Position numbers and translations under genes: made by a program. From the NCBI GenBank assembly GCA_963975425.1, contig CAXBGS010000007.1:62001-126000 (forward strand): a DNA stretch of 64,000 bases, written 5' to 3'. The DNA comes from CAXBGS01 sp963975425 (GTDB lineage: Bacteria; Planctomycetota; Planctomycetia; Pirellulales; Pirellulaceae). Numbering within the stretch: the first letter of the stretch is position 1; each line of letters opens with the position of its first letter. Positions 1-8,383 of the stretch are shown here, piece by piece. Below the pieces are notes generated by a model. The model was given only the letters and a program-made list of their open reading frames with translations, ran no database searches and was not told where the DNA came from.

Positions 1-1361
1 GGATCGGCAAACACCAATCCGATTCTTGTAAGGTCTTGCTCAGGTTTGCCCGTCGGTGTGTAGTGCATCTGCAGAACGATCTTGGTGCCCGCTGCGACGC
101 GCTGTGCATATCCTGGCGGCAGCGGCGAATCGATTTGCCCAGGCACGTAGGCGGCAAGCATGCCAAACTCACTGATTTCTGCACCATCAGGCGGACGAGT
201 GAAAGCGATGCAGTGGTGAACGACGGCGTTGTTCCCTGGGACGACTTGGACGGCGCGAACCCAGCGGTCTTGCTTGAATCCTGGATCAATCACAAAGTAT
301 TGGTATTCCACCACTCCGCTTTCGGGCACCGCAAAGGGGCGATCGCTCATCGGAAAGACGACATCGGGCGTCGTCGGTAAACGCCAACCGGCGATGGACG
401 TAACCTTTTCGGGCAAGTCACTGGCTTGGCCGTACGGCATGCCGTCATCGACCCAAGATCGCAGAATTTCTTTATCCGATGTTGGCATGTGACGCGCGTT
501 CAGGAACGAGCCATGTTCCGGATCAGCGTGCCAGGGCGGCATGCGTTGTTGGTCAATGACTTCGATCATCATGTCAGCCCAGCCAACGACTTCGTCATAT
601 TTGTCCAAGGCAAAGGGGCCGATTTCACCTTCGCGATGGCATTCCACACAGTGGCTGGAAAGGATTCGAGCGACTTGGTCACAGTAGGTGACATCGCCTT
701 GGCCGGGCGAGCGTGACCGCGGAAGCGAGATCAGGCAACCGACAGCTTCGGTGACAGGGTTCGAGATGGTTTCGCCAGCCACCGCTTTCTCAATCGCATC
801 GCGCAGGTCGTGTGTCGACGCGGACGTGCGTGCAATGCCTGGTTGATATTGGTCGTCAATTCGGCCTTGATAGATGACGCGGCGGGAACGATCGATCAGA
901 AAGACTTGCGGTGTCCGCGTCGCACCGATTTGGACTGCGACGCTGCGGTCAAAGTCTTTCGCCATAGCAAAACTTAGCGAATGTTTCTGTGCGTACTCGC
1001 GAACTTCGTCCATCGAATCCTGGACGTTACTGTTGATGCCGATGAATCGTACACCATCACCTTCAAAGCGATTTGCCAGTGCCTGCAGACGCGGGCCGTA
1101 CAGTTTTGCCAACGGGCATTGGCACCCAAGAAAACAAAGCACATGGAATCGAGCATTCGGATCCAGCGATACCGAATCACCCTCGGGCGTCGGCAGCGAA
1201 AAATCCGAGACGGTCCCGATAGACATCGACAACGATTTCTGGGCCATGGCAAATTTTGGGGATCCGCCTACGACCAATGCGAACACGATCGTACAGGTGG
1301 CCAACCCATATGCGATTGATCGCGAGCGTTGCAACGATACGCAGGAGTTACCGCCATGCAT
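1..1361 (-). CDS. Redoxin / cytochrome c / copper-monooxygenase-like exported protein (partial, runs off left edge)
   Basis: The minus strand is open from an ATG at 1361 to the left edge, about 453 codons with no stop in the window. The N-terminus has a hydrophobic export signal (residues about 20-38). A thioredoxin-like redoxin domain follows with the motif GCQCPLAKLYGPRL, then a fold ending in TPQVFLIDRSRRVIYQGRID. A haem c site CVECH comes next, with GEIGPFALDKYDEVVGWADM after it. The last part (VVEYQYFVIDPGFKQDRWV, VVHHCIAF, VLQMHYTPTG) resembles the copper type II ascorbate-dependent monooxygenase fold, where such His and HxH residues bind copper. This redoxin-CxxCH-monooxygenase order is familiar from planctomycetes. 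An exported oxidoreductase is inferred; the substrate is unknown and the C-terminus is missing. An in-frame start further upstream cannot be excluded. Confidence 0.85.
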   Translation of the reverse strand, partial: MHGGNSCVSLQRSRSIAYGLATCTIVFALVVGGSPKFAMAQKSLSMSIGTVSDFSLPTPEGDSVSLDPNARFHVLCFLGCQCPLAKLYGPRLQALANRFEGDGVRFIGINSNVQDSMDEVREYAQKHSLSFAMAKDFDRSVAVQIGATRTPQVFLIDRSRRVIYQGRIDDQYQPGIARTSASTHDLRDAIEKAVAGETISNPVTEAVGCLISLPRSRSPGQGDVTYCDQVARILSSHCVECHREGEIGPFALDKYDEVVGWADMMIEVIDQQRMPPWHADPEHGSFLNARHMPTSDKEILRSWVDDGMPYGQASDLPEKVTSIAGWRLPTTPDVVFPMSDRPFAVPESGVVEYQYFVIDPGFKQDRWVRAVQVVPGNNAVVHHCIAFTRPPDGAEISEFGMLAAYVPGQIDSPLPPGYAQRVAAGTKIVLQMHYTPTGKPEQDLTRIGLVFAD

Positions 1362-1753
1362 ACCAATAGATTGGCGACGGTTCCACGGACCGACGAATAG
1401 AGCTGAATCCTGGTCAAACGATAAAACGCGTTGAACGATCATAAGCGTTACTTCAAGGAGTCACAGGATTTCAGGATGTGCAATCGCAGCTGCCGCCGTC
1501 GTTAAAAACACGCAATTTCATCGTGGTCGGTTCGACAAGGAAATTAGCAGGAGGCGGCCGTTGAGAAGTCGCGTGCGACAGCAATACGCTAAAAATCGAA
1601 ATGCTGCGCTGTAATCGCGGCACCGTACTTCTTTGCGGTCCTTCTGCTTTGTGTCTTTCCCTGCACGTTGATTGGATGCTCCCATTGTACGAAATCGGGA
1701 ATCCTGTGCGGAGGTCACCATCACTCCGTGGTGATTCACCGGTGTGGTTGGTT
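1362..1753. other. Intergenic, no gene recognised
   Basis: Short open frames here have no recognisable motif or export signal and mostly continue out of frame from the nuclease gene. The stretch separates the start of the redoxin gene from the end of the nuclease gene and should hold the redoxin promoter. I could not assign a clear -35/-10 pair. Confidence 0.6.
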
Positions 1754-2794
1754 TTACATCTCGGCCGCAATTCCACGGCGAATCGCGAAGGCGACCCGAT
1801 ATCCCGCCATTTTGATCCGCTGGCGTGCAACGTTTCCCGCGGCGCGAAAGTAGTCTCTTGACAGACGATAGGGAGGAATCGTATCGGTCAAATCGCGCGA
1901 CGCTGCGATAATCGGGCCGGTGACCTCGTCGGTATAGACGTGTGTCGATGCCAGTTGTACCGATTCACGCAACCACGTCGACGGCAGGAACCAGTCGTCA
2001 CCGGCATTCGATTTTGCGTGCAGAAGAGCCATTGCTCCCCGCACGTTGCCCAATTCCAGGGTCCGACGGCGGACATCGCTTGCAACCGCATCACCACCCA
2101 GCAGATTGTCCCAAGCCGCGTGTAGATTTCCGCCGTCTTGAAACCGCAGGCGGTTTGCACCGCGATCGCCATCTGGCAGGGCAGGCGCGTACAGAGAACC
2201 CGAATGACACGGTTGGTGGCCATCCGCATACAAATGCAGCATCCAGCACAGCGCGATTGCGCGGTCCGGTTTCGGCTGCGAAGGGTCCGCAAAAATTTTC
2301 TCGCACAGTTCTACCGCTTGCTCAAGGTAAAGCTGCTGCGTCTGTAGCGTCGCTGTCTTAGGAAGCGGACCAGGTGCCGTGGGCGGTCGTGCATCTCCGA
2401 TCACATAGCTGGCGGCGAGTTGGTAATGCCACGTGGGGCGGTCCAAATCCATGCCGCGGATTATATCGGGCCAAGCGCCTGCCACGCCGATTCGCCAACG
2501 ATTGATCGAATCGGAATCGGTGATCGCGGACGGTGGATCGAAATAGCGATCAAATTCGGGAACGTGCCCGAGCAAGTCCATTACGACTTCGCGGTCCGCT
2601 TCGCTTAGCAGTTCATACGCGACCACACCGACCATATGATGCCCGGTCGGCGCCCATGCGATGACCGAGGGCGCAAACAACGCGACCACAAGCAAGATCA
2701 TTGCGACGCGGCGTGACGAGGCAGCTAGCTGACCGAGATTCCTAGCCAACCCGGTCGCTTGTTGAACGTGCCAGTTCATTTGGACGGTGCTCAT
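1754..2794 (-). CDS. S1/P1-family zinc nuclease, secreted
   Basis: 346 residues. A signal peptide ends in ...APSVIA, and predicted cleavage leaves Trp as the mature N-terminus, as S1/P1 nucleases require because the Trp1 backbone binds zinc. The ligand pattern is complete: WAPTGH gives Trp1 and His6, then WPD, WHY, HLYADGHQPCH (His, Asp +4, His +10) and HAAWD (His, Asp +4). These match the trinuclear zinc site known for P1 nuclease. The enzyme should degrade single-stranded DNA or RNA, or 3'-nucleotides, outside the cytoplasm, probably for phosphate or nucleoside scavenging. No strong ribosome site decides among Met1, Met6 and Met32; the longest start is kept. The DUF1080 gene lies 76 bases upstream on the same strand, so co-transcription is possible. 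Confidence 0.93.
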   Translation of the reverse strand: MSTVQMNWHVQQATGLARNLGQLAASSRRVAMILLVVALFAPSVIAWAPTGHHMVGVVAYELLSEADREVVMDLLGHVPEFDRYFDPPSAITDSDSINRWRIGVAGAWPDIIRGMDLDRPTWHYQLAASYVIGDARPPTAPGPLPKTATLQTQQLYLEQAVELCEKIFADPSQPKPDRAIALCWMLHLYADGHQPCHSGSLYAPALPDGDRGANRLRFQDGGNLHAAWDNLLGGDAVASDVRRRTLELGNVRGAMALLHAKSNAGDDWFLPSTWLRESVQLASTHVYTDEVTGPIIAASRDLTDTIPPYRLSRDYFRAAGNVARQRIKMAGYRVAFAIRRGIAAEM

Positions 2795-2870
2795 CAGTTC
2801 GTACAGAAACGTTTGCTATTGATCGTTCACGTACCGAGCCGCCATCTCGCGTGTATTGACTGTCGCGACT

Positions 2871-3521
2871 TCAGTCGGCCAAAGGCAAGACTTCGACCTT
2901 GCGAATATGAACGCGACTACCGGGATCGTGTTGTTGGAACGCAAAGTATCCGGTCGGATGCGTTTTATCAAAATCCAAGTACTCATAGAGTTCGTTTCCG
3001 TTGACGGTGACCTTGATTCGCGTTAGCTCTTGTTTGCGCCAAACATCGTCGCGGACTTCCAATTCGTATGTGAACCATTCGTCGGGCTTTACGTGCTGTT
3101 GATAGACATGACAGAAACCGTACAGCGATCCGGTGCGAATGGGGTCTTTGTGCGTGCTGTCGACCTGTGCTTCATAGCCATCCTTGAACCCAGGCTCTCG
3201 GGTCGTCCGGAAATAGACACCTGAGTTGCCTCCGTCGTTGATTTTGACTTCGGCACGATAGCGGAAATTCTTATAGGGACCCTTGGTACAAACCAGCATC
3301 GACTGCGTACCGGTGCCCGCTAAAGCGCCGTTCTCGATCGACCAGTGACTATCTTCCTTGCCGACTTTTTCCCACCCGTCCATGGTTTTACCGTCAAAGA
3401 GCGTAATCCATTGACCGACATCGGCGTCCGATCCTGCAGCATCTTGCGCTGTCGATTTCAGTCCTACGCAAGAGGTGATGACAACAAAGCCAGTGAGGAG
3501 GCAACGTGAGAGGGATCGCAT
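2871..3521 (-). CDS. DUF1080 (3-keto-disaccharide hydrolase fold) exported protein
   Basis: 216 residues from the chosen ATG. A start 36 bases further upstream is possible but would place charged residues before the signal. The leader ends in VVITSC, which fits a lipobox, so this may be a lipoprotein. The single DUF1080 domain is recognised from WITLFDGKTMDGWEKVG at its start, then NSGVYFRT, the GYEAQVDS strand and a closing THPTGYFAFQQHDPGSRV. These beta-sandwich (concanavalin-like) domains are very abundant in planctomycetes; some members of the family act on 3-keto-sugars. A role in extracytoplasmic carbohydrate binding or hydrolysis is inferred, with no substrate evidence in the sequence. 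Confidence 0.9.
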   Translation of the reverse strand: MRSLSRCLLTGFVVITSCVGLKSTAQDAAGSDADVGQWITLFDGKTMDGWEKVGKEDSHWSIENGALAGTGTQSMLVCTKGPYKNFRYRAEVKINDGGNSGVYFRTTREPGFKDGYEAQVDSTHKDPIRTGSLYGFCHVYQQHVKPDEWFTYELEVRDDVWRKQELTRIKVTVNGNELYEYLDFDKTHPTGYFAFQQHDPGSRVHIRKVEVLPLAD

Positions 3522-3840
3522 TTCTTTTCCTTTGTGGTGGGGCGAATGGGGGTCCACATTCTAATAACTGATGCCGCCGGATGTAACGACGGCACCAGTA
3601 GAACCCTTCCGGAAGCCAGCGAATGTGCCGCTCGGTCCGCATTGAAATCGCGAGAGATCGCGCAAACGTGCCTTTGGAAAACGGAATGCAACGGATTCGC
3701 CGACGAGCCAGCGATCGTCTGCCCGCCGGGGTGTGAATGCGATCTTCAAGCCGCAATCGCCCGTCATCAACCGTCTGCGTTCGATCGAGAGAGCTCAACC
3801 GATTTAAACGTCACTCTTGCGATTGACTCTCGCTACTTGT
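3522..3840. other. Intergenic, no gene recognised
   Basis: This lies between the end of opgH and the start of the DUF1080 gene, both on the minus strand. No long coding frame, convincing hairpin with a T-run, or repeat was seen. It presumably carries the DUF1080 promoter. Confidence 0.6.
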
Positions 3841-5868
3841 TCAGTGTTGCACCACGCATTGCTCCGCGACGTGCAATTGCCGCAGGACATCGGCGTCTAA
3901 CAGGATGGCCTTGCGGAACGGTTCGGGAATTCCCGCCACCCCCTGATCCCGGCGCACGGTTTCCAGTTCGGCCAGCTGATCCGCCGACATGGCCACGTCT
4001 GCCTCGCTTGCTTTTTGGATCGAAGCGTGCAGGGAGTAAAATTCCGGATCACGTATGACTTGATGAAACCGCGAATGAGCCGCCTGTTTCGCCGCATTGT
4101 CCTGTCTGGTGGCTAGTTCGAGGTCATAGTAGCGTTTGACGATTGAGGGCGATTTCTCTTCGGGATTGCTAAGCAGTCGCCGCTTGCGTAACGCCTCACC
4201 CAGCGGAACACTGCCCATTGCCACGCCCAATGGTATCGAAAGCAACAGTCCGATCGAAATCGGAGCGAACCAGATTAGCAATTCCGGAAAGGTGTAGGCT
4301 AGCGACACCGTCATCGCGATTCCGATCAAGGTCATCGAGGCGAATTGACGCGCCGATTCGACCCACCGAACGCCGTGTTCATTGCGCTGTTGTGCCGACC
4401 AACGAACGCTTTTTCCGAGCAACGCGGTGAGCACAAACCGGCTGTGAAAAATCGCCATGATGGGTGAGAGCACTGTTGATAAGATGCCTTCCAAGATCGC
4501 GCTGCCCAACAGACGCCAACGTCCGCCAAACTTCGACGCCTGTTTGGGATACAACATCAACGTCAGTACGGTCGCAATTTTTGGCGCGAGCAGCAGACTC
4601 AGCGATGCCCCGAACAACAACAATGCGATGGGATAGGTTTGTCGGCCGATCGCTTCGGTATCACCCGCGAGTGCGTCAACCGCGATGCCTAGGACGCAGA
4701 AAACGGTAAACAGCACCCACAGTGGCGCGGCAGCATAGGACAGCACGCCGCTAAAGAAGTGCCACCGACTTAGCGGTTTGAACCGTTCGGCAATGATCAG
4801 TCGACAATGTTGCAAGTTCCCTTGGCACCAACGTTGATCGCGCTGTGCATAGTCCGCCAGCGTCGTCGGGCATTCCTCGAAGCTTCCGCCGAGATCGGTT
4901 GCCAATTTCACTTTCCAACCGGCACGTAACATCAGTGCCGCTTCGACGAAGTCATGGCTCATGATTTCGCCACCAAGCGGAGCCGACCCGGGCAGCACGG
5001 GCAGATCGCAGTGCTGCATGAATGGTTCGGTGCGAATGATGGCGTTGTGCCCCCAGTAATTGCCGTCATCCCCCGCCCACCGGACAAATCCTTCGCAGAA
5101 AACAGGGCCATACAGATGAGCGCCAAACTGTTGCATGCGTGCAAAGAGTGACTTGCGACCAATCGGCAGCGGTGGAACTTGCAGGATTCCGACTTTCGGG
5201 TCTGCGTCCATCCGCCGGACCATCTCTGACATCGTCTGACCCGAGACCAAACTGTCTGCATCGAGCACAATCATGTATTGATAAGACGTTCCCCATCGAC
5301 AACAAAAGTCAGCAATGTTGCCCGACTTGCGGGCGCGATTCAGCGGACGGTGTCGATAGAAGACACGGCAATCGTCACCAAGTTCTGCGGTTAGCTTCGC
5401 CCACTCGGCTTCTTCTTCCAACCAAGTTTCGGCATTGGTCGTATCACTGAGAATATAGAAGTCGAATTCTGTTTCTCTGCCCAGACTTCGCAGCGAGCGA
5501 ACCATTGCTGCGACGCCCGAAAAGACATTTGCCGGATTCTCGTTGTAAATGGGCATCAGGACCGCGGTCGAACCGTTCGCTGTCGCACCTCGGATGGATG
5601 GCATTTGGCTGGCGACCGCCTTTGTCCGTAGCGATTTTCGCCATGAGTTCCACCCGAACATCGCGACAAAGAACGAAAACGTGATCCATGCAAACAAGCA
5701 TGAAAACAATGGAATCGAAATTGCCTCGGCAACGTTGACTCCGGTGCCACCGGCTACGACGACCCAGTAGGTCGCCGTAGCGGCGGCAGTGAAGACGGCA
5801 GTCATCAAGGCTATGACGAGTCGCGCGGGGCGCTGGCCCGCGACTTGTTGCGAACCGTGATTATTCAT
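3841..5868 (-). CDS. opgH: Glucan biosynthesis glucosyltransferase OpgH (MdoH)
   Basis: 675 residues. The inner-membrane GT2 glycosyltransferase OpgH makes the beta-1,2-linked backbone of osmoregulated periplasmic glucans from UDP-glucose. Two transmembrane segments near residues 20-75 precede a cytoplasmic GT2 domain. Its motifs are VLMPIYNENP, the metal-binding DADS in VLDADSLVSGQTM, GHNAIIRT, GGEIMSHDFVEAALM with the catalytic Asp, and QRDQRWCQGNLQH, the (Q/R)xxRW motif. Several membrane segments follow. E. coli OpgH is longer (about 847 aa), so the N-terminal cytoplasmic extension is reduced here. The ATG at 5868 is preferred because it lies 8 bases after the stop of the upstream gene, which suggests coupling. 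Starts further upstream would overlap that gene. Confidence 0.95.
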   Translation of the reverse strand: MNNHGSQQVAGQRPARLVIALMTAVFTAAATATYWVVVAGGTGVNVAEAISIPLFSCLFAWITFSFFVAMFGWNSWRKSLRTKAVASQMPSIRGATANGSTAVLMPIYNENPANVFSGVAAMVRSLRSLGRETEFDFYILSDTTNAETWLEEEAEWAKLTAELGDDCRVFYRHRPLNRARKSGNIADFCCRWGTSYQYMIVLDADSLVSGQTMSEMVRRMDADPKVGILQVPPLPIGRKSLFARMQQFGAHLYGPVFCEGFVRWAGDDGNYWGHNAIIRTEPFMQHCDLPVLPGSAPLGGEIMSHDFVEAALMLRAGWKVKLATDLGGSFEECPTTLADYAQRDQRWCQGNLQHCRLIIAERFKPLSRWHFFSGVLSYAAAPLWVLFTVFCVLGIAVDALAGDTEAIGRQTYPIALLLFGASLSLLLAPKIATVLTLMLYPKQASKFGGRWRLLGSAILEGILSTVLSPIMAIFHSRFVLTALLGKSVRWSAQQRNEHGVRWVESARQFASMTLIGIAMTVSLAYTFPELLIWFAPISIGLLLSIPLGVAMGSVPLGEALRKRRLLSNPEEKSPSIVKRYYDLELATRQDNAAKQAAHSRFHQVIRDPEFYSLHASIQKASEADVAMSADQLAELETVRRDQGVAGIPEPFRKAILLDADVLRQLHVAEQCVVQH

Positions 5869-5875
5869 CGCCAAC

Positions 5876-6418
5876 TTAGCCTCGAATCGCATTGGTCGTG
5901 GCACGACGCACCGGGGCAAGTCCGCTGCCAACAAGGTCTCGCCACCAACGGGCACGTAGCATCGCGATGGATGTCACGGGGACGGCGGGACGCATGGATC
6001 GGAAATGCGCTGGCGGAACGACATTCACTCGATGTTGATTCGATTGTGTCTCGCGTAACGTCACTGTGGCGTCAGAGGCGCTGGCGATTGCGAGCTGGAC
6101 CCACGTCTGTTCGTCCAGTTTGCCGGTCGGTTGATCCGCCATAACAGAATGTACAATTTCATTCGCAAGCGGCGCGATGCGATCGACGGGCACCACTTTG
6201 GTGCGCAGCAAGTAGTTGCGCGTTTGCGCGAGGACGCGTTCTTGCATCCGCCGAATATTCTTTCGGGGCGCGGACGCATTCGACGGATGATTCGAAACGG
6301 ATCGGTTCGACAGCGACTCGCTCGAATCGGATGACCAGACGACCGATCGCCGCGACGACGTTTCTCGAGAGGGTGTGGCCGCGACCGAAAAGTCGCCTGC
6401 TTGGTTGTCGATTGACAT
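5876..6418 (-). CDS. Hypothetical protein co-transcribed with opgH
   Basis: 180 residues from MSIDNQAGDFS; a longer frame upstream has the composition of non-coding sequence. I do not recognise a family. The first 60 residues are Ser/Arg-rich and probably disordered. Residues about 60-130 look helical (MQERVLAQTRNYLLRTKVVP... IAPLANEIVHSVMADQ). The tail is basic with RARWWRDLVGSG. There is no signal peptide and no membrane segment, so it is likely cytoplasmic. Its stop is 7 bases before the opgH ATG, so the two genes almost certainly share a transcript. A regulatory or scaffolding role for the membrane synthase is a guess from position only. Confidence 0.7.
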   Translation of the reverse strand: MSIDNQAGDFSVAATPSRETSSRRSVVWSSDSSESLSNRSVSNHPSNASAPRKNIRRMQERVLAQTRNYLLRTKVVPVDRIAPLANEIVHSVMADQPTGKLDEQTWVQLAIASASDATVTLRETQSNQHRVNVVPPAHFRSMRPAVPVTSIAMLRARWWRDLVGSGLAPVRRATTNAIRG

Positions 6419-6916
6419 GCTTTTAATCCGTGCTTTGAAAAGGTTTTCGAGCGATGAGTTCCTTCGGCACCCGTGGATCAAGTCCAAACAATTCCAGGCG
6501 TGATTCCTTCGCTGGTTTCGAGTGCCAATGTGTCTTGCTAAGAACAAACCTCGTGCCGAATCGCAGCAAAGATGATGGAATGTTGTTTCGCCCCTACCAC
6601 CGACGGCCGGTATCGAGCTTTTTTAGGAACTCAATGGGCGGGAACATGCCATGAAGCCCGTCTAATGGAAAAGAAGGCGCTGCACGATCTGGGAGAGCGG
6701 TGTATAGTTAATTTGGGATGAGATTCTCGGGAATCGGTCTGTTGATCGCTGGTCGCCCAAGAAAGAGGCATCCGTTTTCGCGGCGGCTGAACGCAAAACG
6801 ACCAACCAACATGATTGGTATTCCTGGGCCGTCCGTATTCTCTATCCTGATCACGCCAAGCCGACCACATGATGTGGTATCGCGGCAAACCTCCCTCCTC
6901 ACGATTTGATACCGCA
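6419..6916. other. Divergent intergenic region of the OPG locus
   Basis: About 500 bases separate the minus-strand pair ending in opgH from the plus-strand glucanase and opgG. Both transcripts must start here, so this is the control region of the locus. I did not find an obvious dyad or sigma-54-type element. Open frames in it overlap each other and have no motif. Confidence 0.6.
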
Positions 6917-8248
6917 ATGAAGCGACGTGACTTTCTCGCTGCCGGGCTATCGGTCCCTCTGCTTGCACGTTGGTCGATCAGTGCCGAGCCTACATTGGTG
7001 AGCATCACACAACAAAAAATAGAACCGTACAACGAAGACCTTGCGTTCTTGGACGATCTTCGGCGTCGCTGTTATCGGTATTTCCTGGATGCATCGCACC
7101 CGACCACCGGCTTGGTGTCTGACCGTGGGGCGACCGATGGATCAAGGTTCAGCCGGCATGCGAGTTCGGCCGCTTGCGGTTTCGGACTCGCGGCACACTC
7201 GGTTGCTGCGAAATCGGGTCTGACGCCTCGGCATGATGCGTTAAATCGAGTGCGAATCATGTTGGATTCGTTGTTAAACCAAGTCGATCACGAACGAGGC
7301 TTTCTCTACCACTTTTTTTCGACCAGTGACGGAAGTCGATCTGGCCCGTGCGAAGCGTCATCGATCGATACCGCGATCCTGATCTGTGGTGCCATGACGG
7401 CGGCGACGGAGTTTTCAGAGGACGCGAGCATTACGGCAATGACCGAGGACCTTTATCGCCGCGTCGATTGGCAGTGGATGCTGGGTAAGAATGATTTGAT
7501 GCACATGGGATGGACCCCGGAAAAAGGGATGCTGCCTCACCAGTGGGATTCCTACAGCGAGTTGCTGCTGCTGTTGCTGGTTGCCATCGGTGCACCCGCT
7601 CAGGCGATTCCGCCGCGATGCTGGAACGCGTGGCGACGCGAACCAGTTGTTGAATTTGGCGGACGCCAATTCCTGGGTTATCCGCCCCTGTTTGTCCATC
7701 AATACCCGTTTGCTTTCTTTGACTTTCGCGGACATCGCTCGGCGAGTGGTCGCAACTATTGGCAAAACGCGGTGATCGCGCACGAGGCACAAATCGATTT
7801 TATGGAAGCGCTGGGCAAGACGCATCCCGATCGGTTTGGTCACTACGGCACAAACCTCTGGGGTTTGACCAGCAGCGATAGCGTCGATGGCTATCGCGAT
7901 TGGGGCGGGCCTTATCAATCCGGCCGAATCGAGCCCGAACGAGGGATCGACGGTACGATTGTGCCCAGCGCCGCTGCGGGCGGATTATCAATCGTTCCAG
8001 AAGCGGCGCTGCGAACTTTACGATTTCAAGTCGAAACTTACGGCGAGCGTGCGTACGGGCCGTATGGTTTCGTCAACGCGTATAACCCGGCGACGCAGTG
8101 GATCGGCCCCGACGTGATCGGGATCGATACCGGTATCTCATTGCTAATGGCAGAGAACCTGATCTCTGGTGGTGTTTGGGAATCGTTCATGGCCCACCCA
8201 TCAGCAAAACGCGCCTTCGACTTGGCGGGGTTCGTTTCGGTTAGTTAG
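6917..8248 (+). CDS. PF10091 / GH144-type glucanase, Tat-exported
   Basis: 443 residues starting MKRRDFLAAGLSVPLLA. The RRDFL box followed by a hydrophobic stretch is a twin-arginine signal. The rest is one (alpha/alpha)6 glucoamylase-type domain (PF10091): FLDDLRRRCYRYFLDASHPTTG at the start, RGFLYHFF, WDSYSELLLLLL, PPLFVHQYPFAFFDFRG, NLWGLTSSDSVDGYRDWGGP and GPYGFVNAYNP near the end. Characterised members related to this group (GH144) are endo-beta-1,2-glucanases. Placement between opgH and opgG supports beta-1,2-glucan as the substrate: trimming, turnover or release of periplasmic glucan. An in-frame ATG 48 bases upstream would precede the Tat signal and is rejected. The domain call is firm; the substrate is inferred. 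Confidence 0.88.
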   Translation: MKRRDFLAAGLSVPLLARWSISAEPTLVSITQQKIEPYNEDLAFLDDLRRRCYRYFLDASHPTTGLVSDRGATDGSRFSRHASSAACGFGLAAHSVAAKSGLTPRHDALNRVRIMLDSLLNQVDHERGFLYHFFSTSDGSRSGPCEASSIDTAILICGAMTAATEFSEDASITAMTEDLYRRVDWQWMLGKNDLMHMGWTPEKGMLPHQWDSYSELLLLLLVAIGAPAQAIPPRCWNAWRREPVVEFGGRQFLGYPPLFVHQYPFAFFDFRGHRSASGRNYWQNAVIAHEAQIDFMEALGKTHPDRFGHYGTNLWGLTSSDSVDGYRDWGGPYQSGRIEPERGIDGTIVPSAAAGGLSIVPEAALRTLRFQVETYGERAYGPYGFVNAYNPATQWIGPDVIGIDTGISLLMAENLISGGVWESFMAHPSAKRAFDLAGFVSVS

Positions 8249-8383
8249 TGCCTTAACGATGGCACTTGTCGAATGTGGATTCGTGGTTTGTAGATATCCA
8301 GCACTGGTTTGCTGCTTCACGTCTCACAGCCCACGCTTTAAGCTGGATGAGCTATTTCATCCCAAGCCGCGAATTCCAGACCT

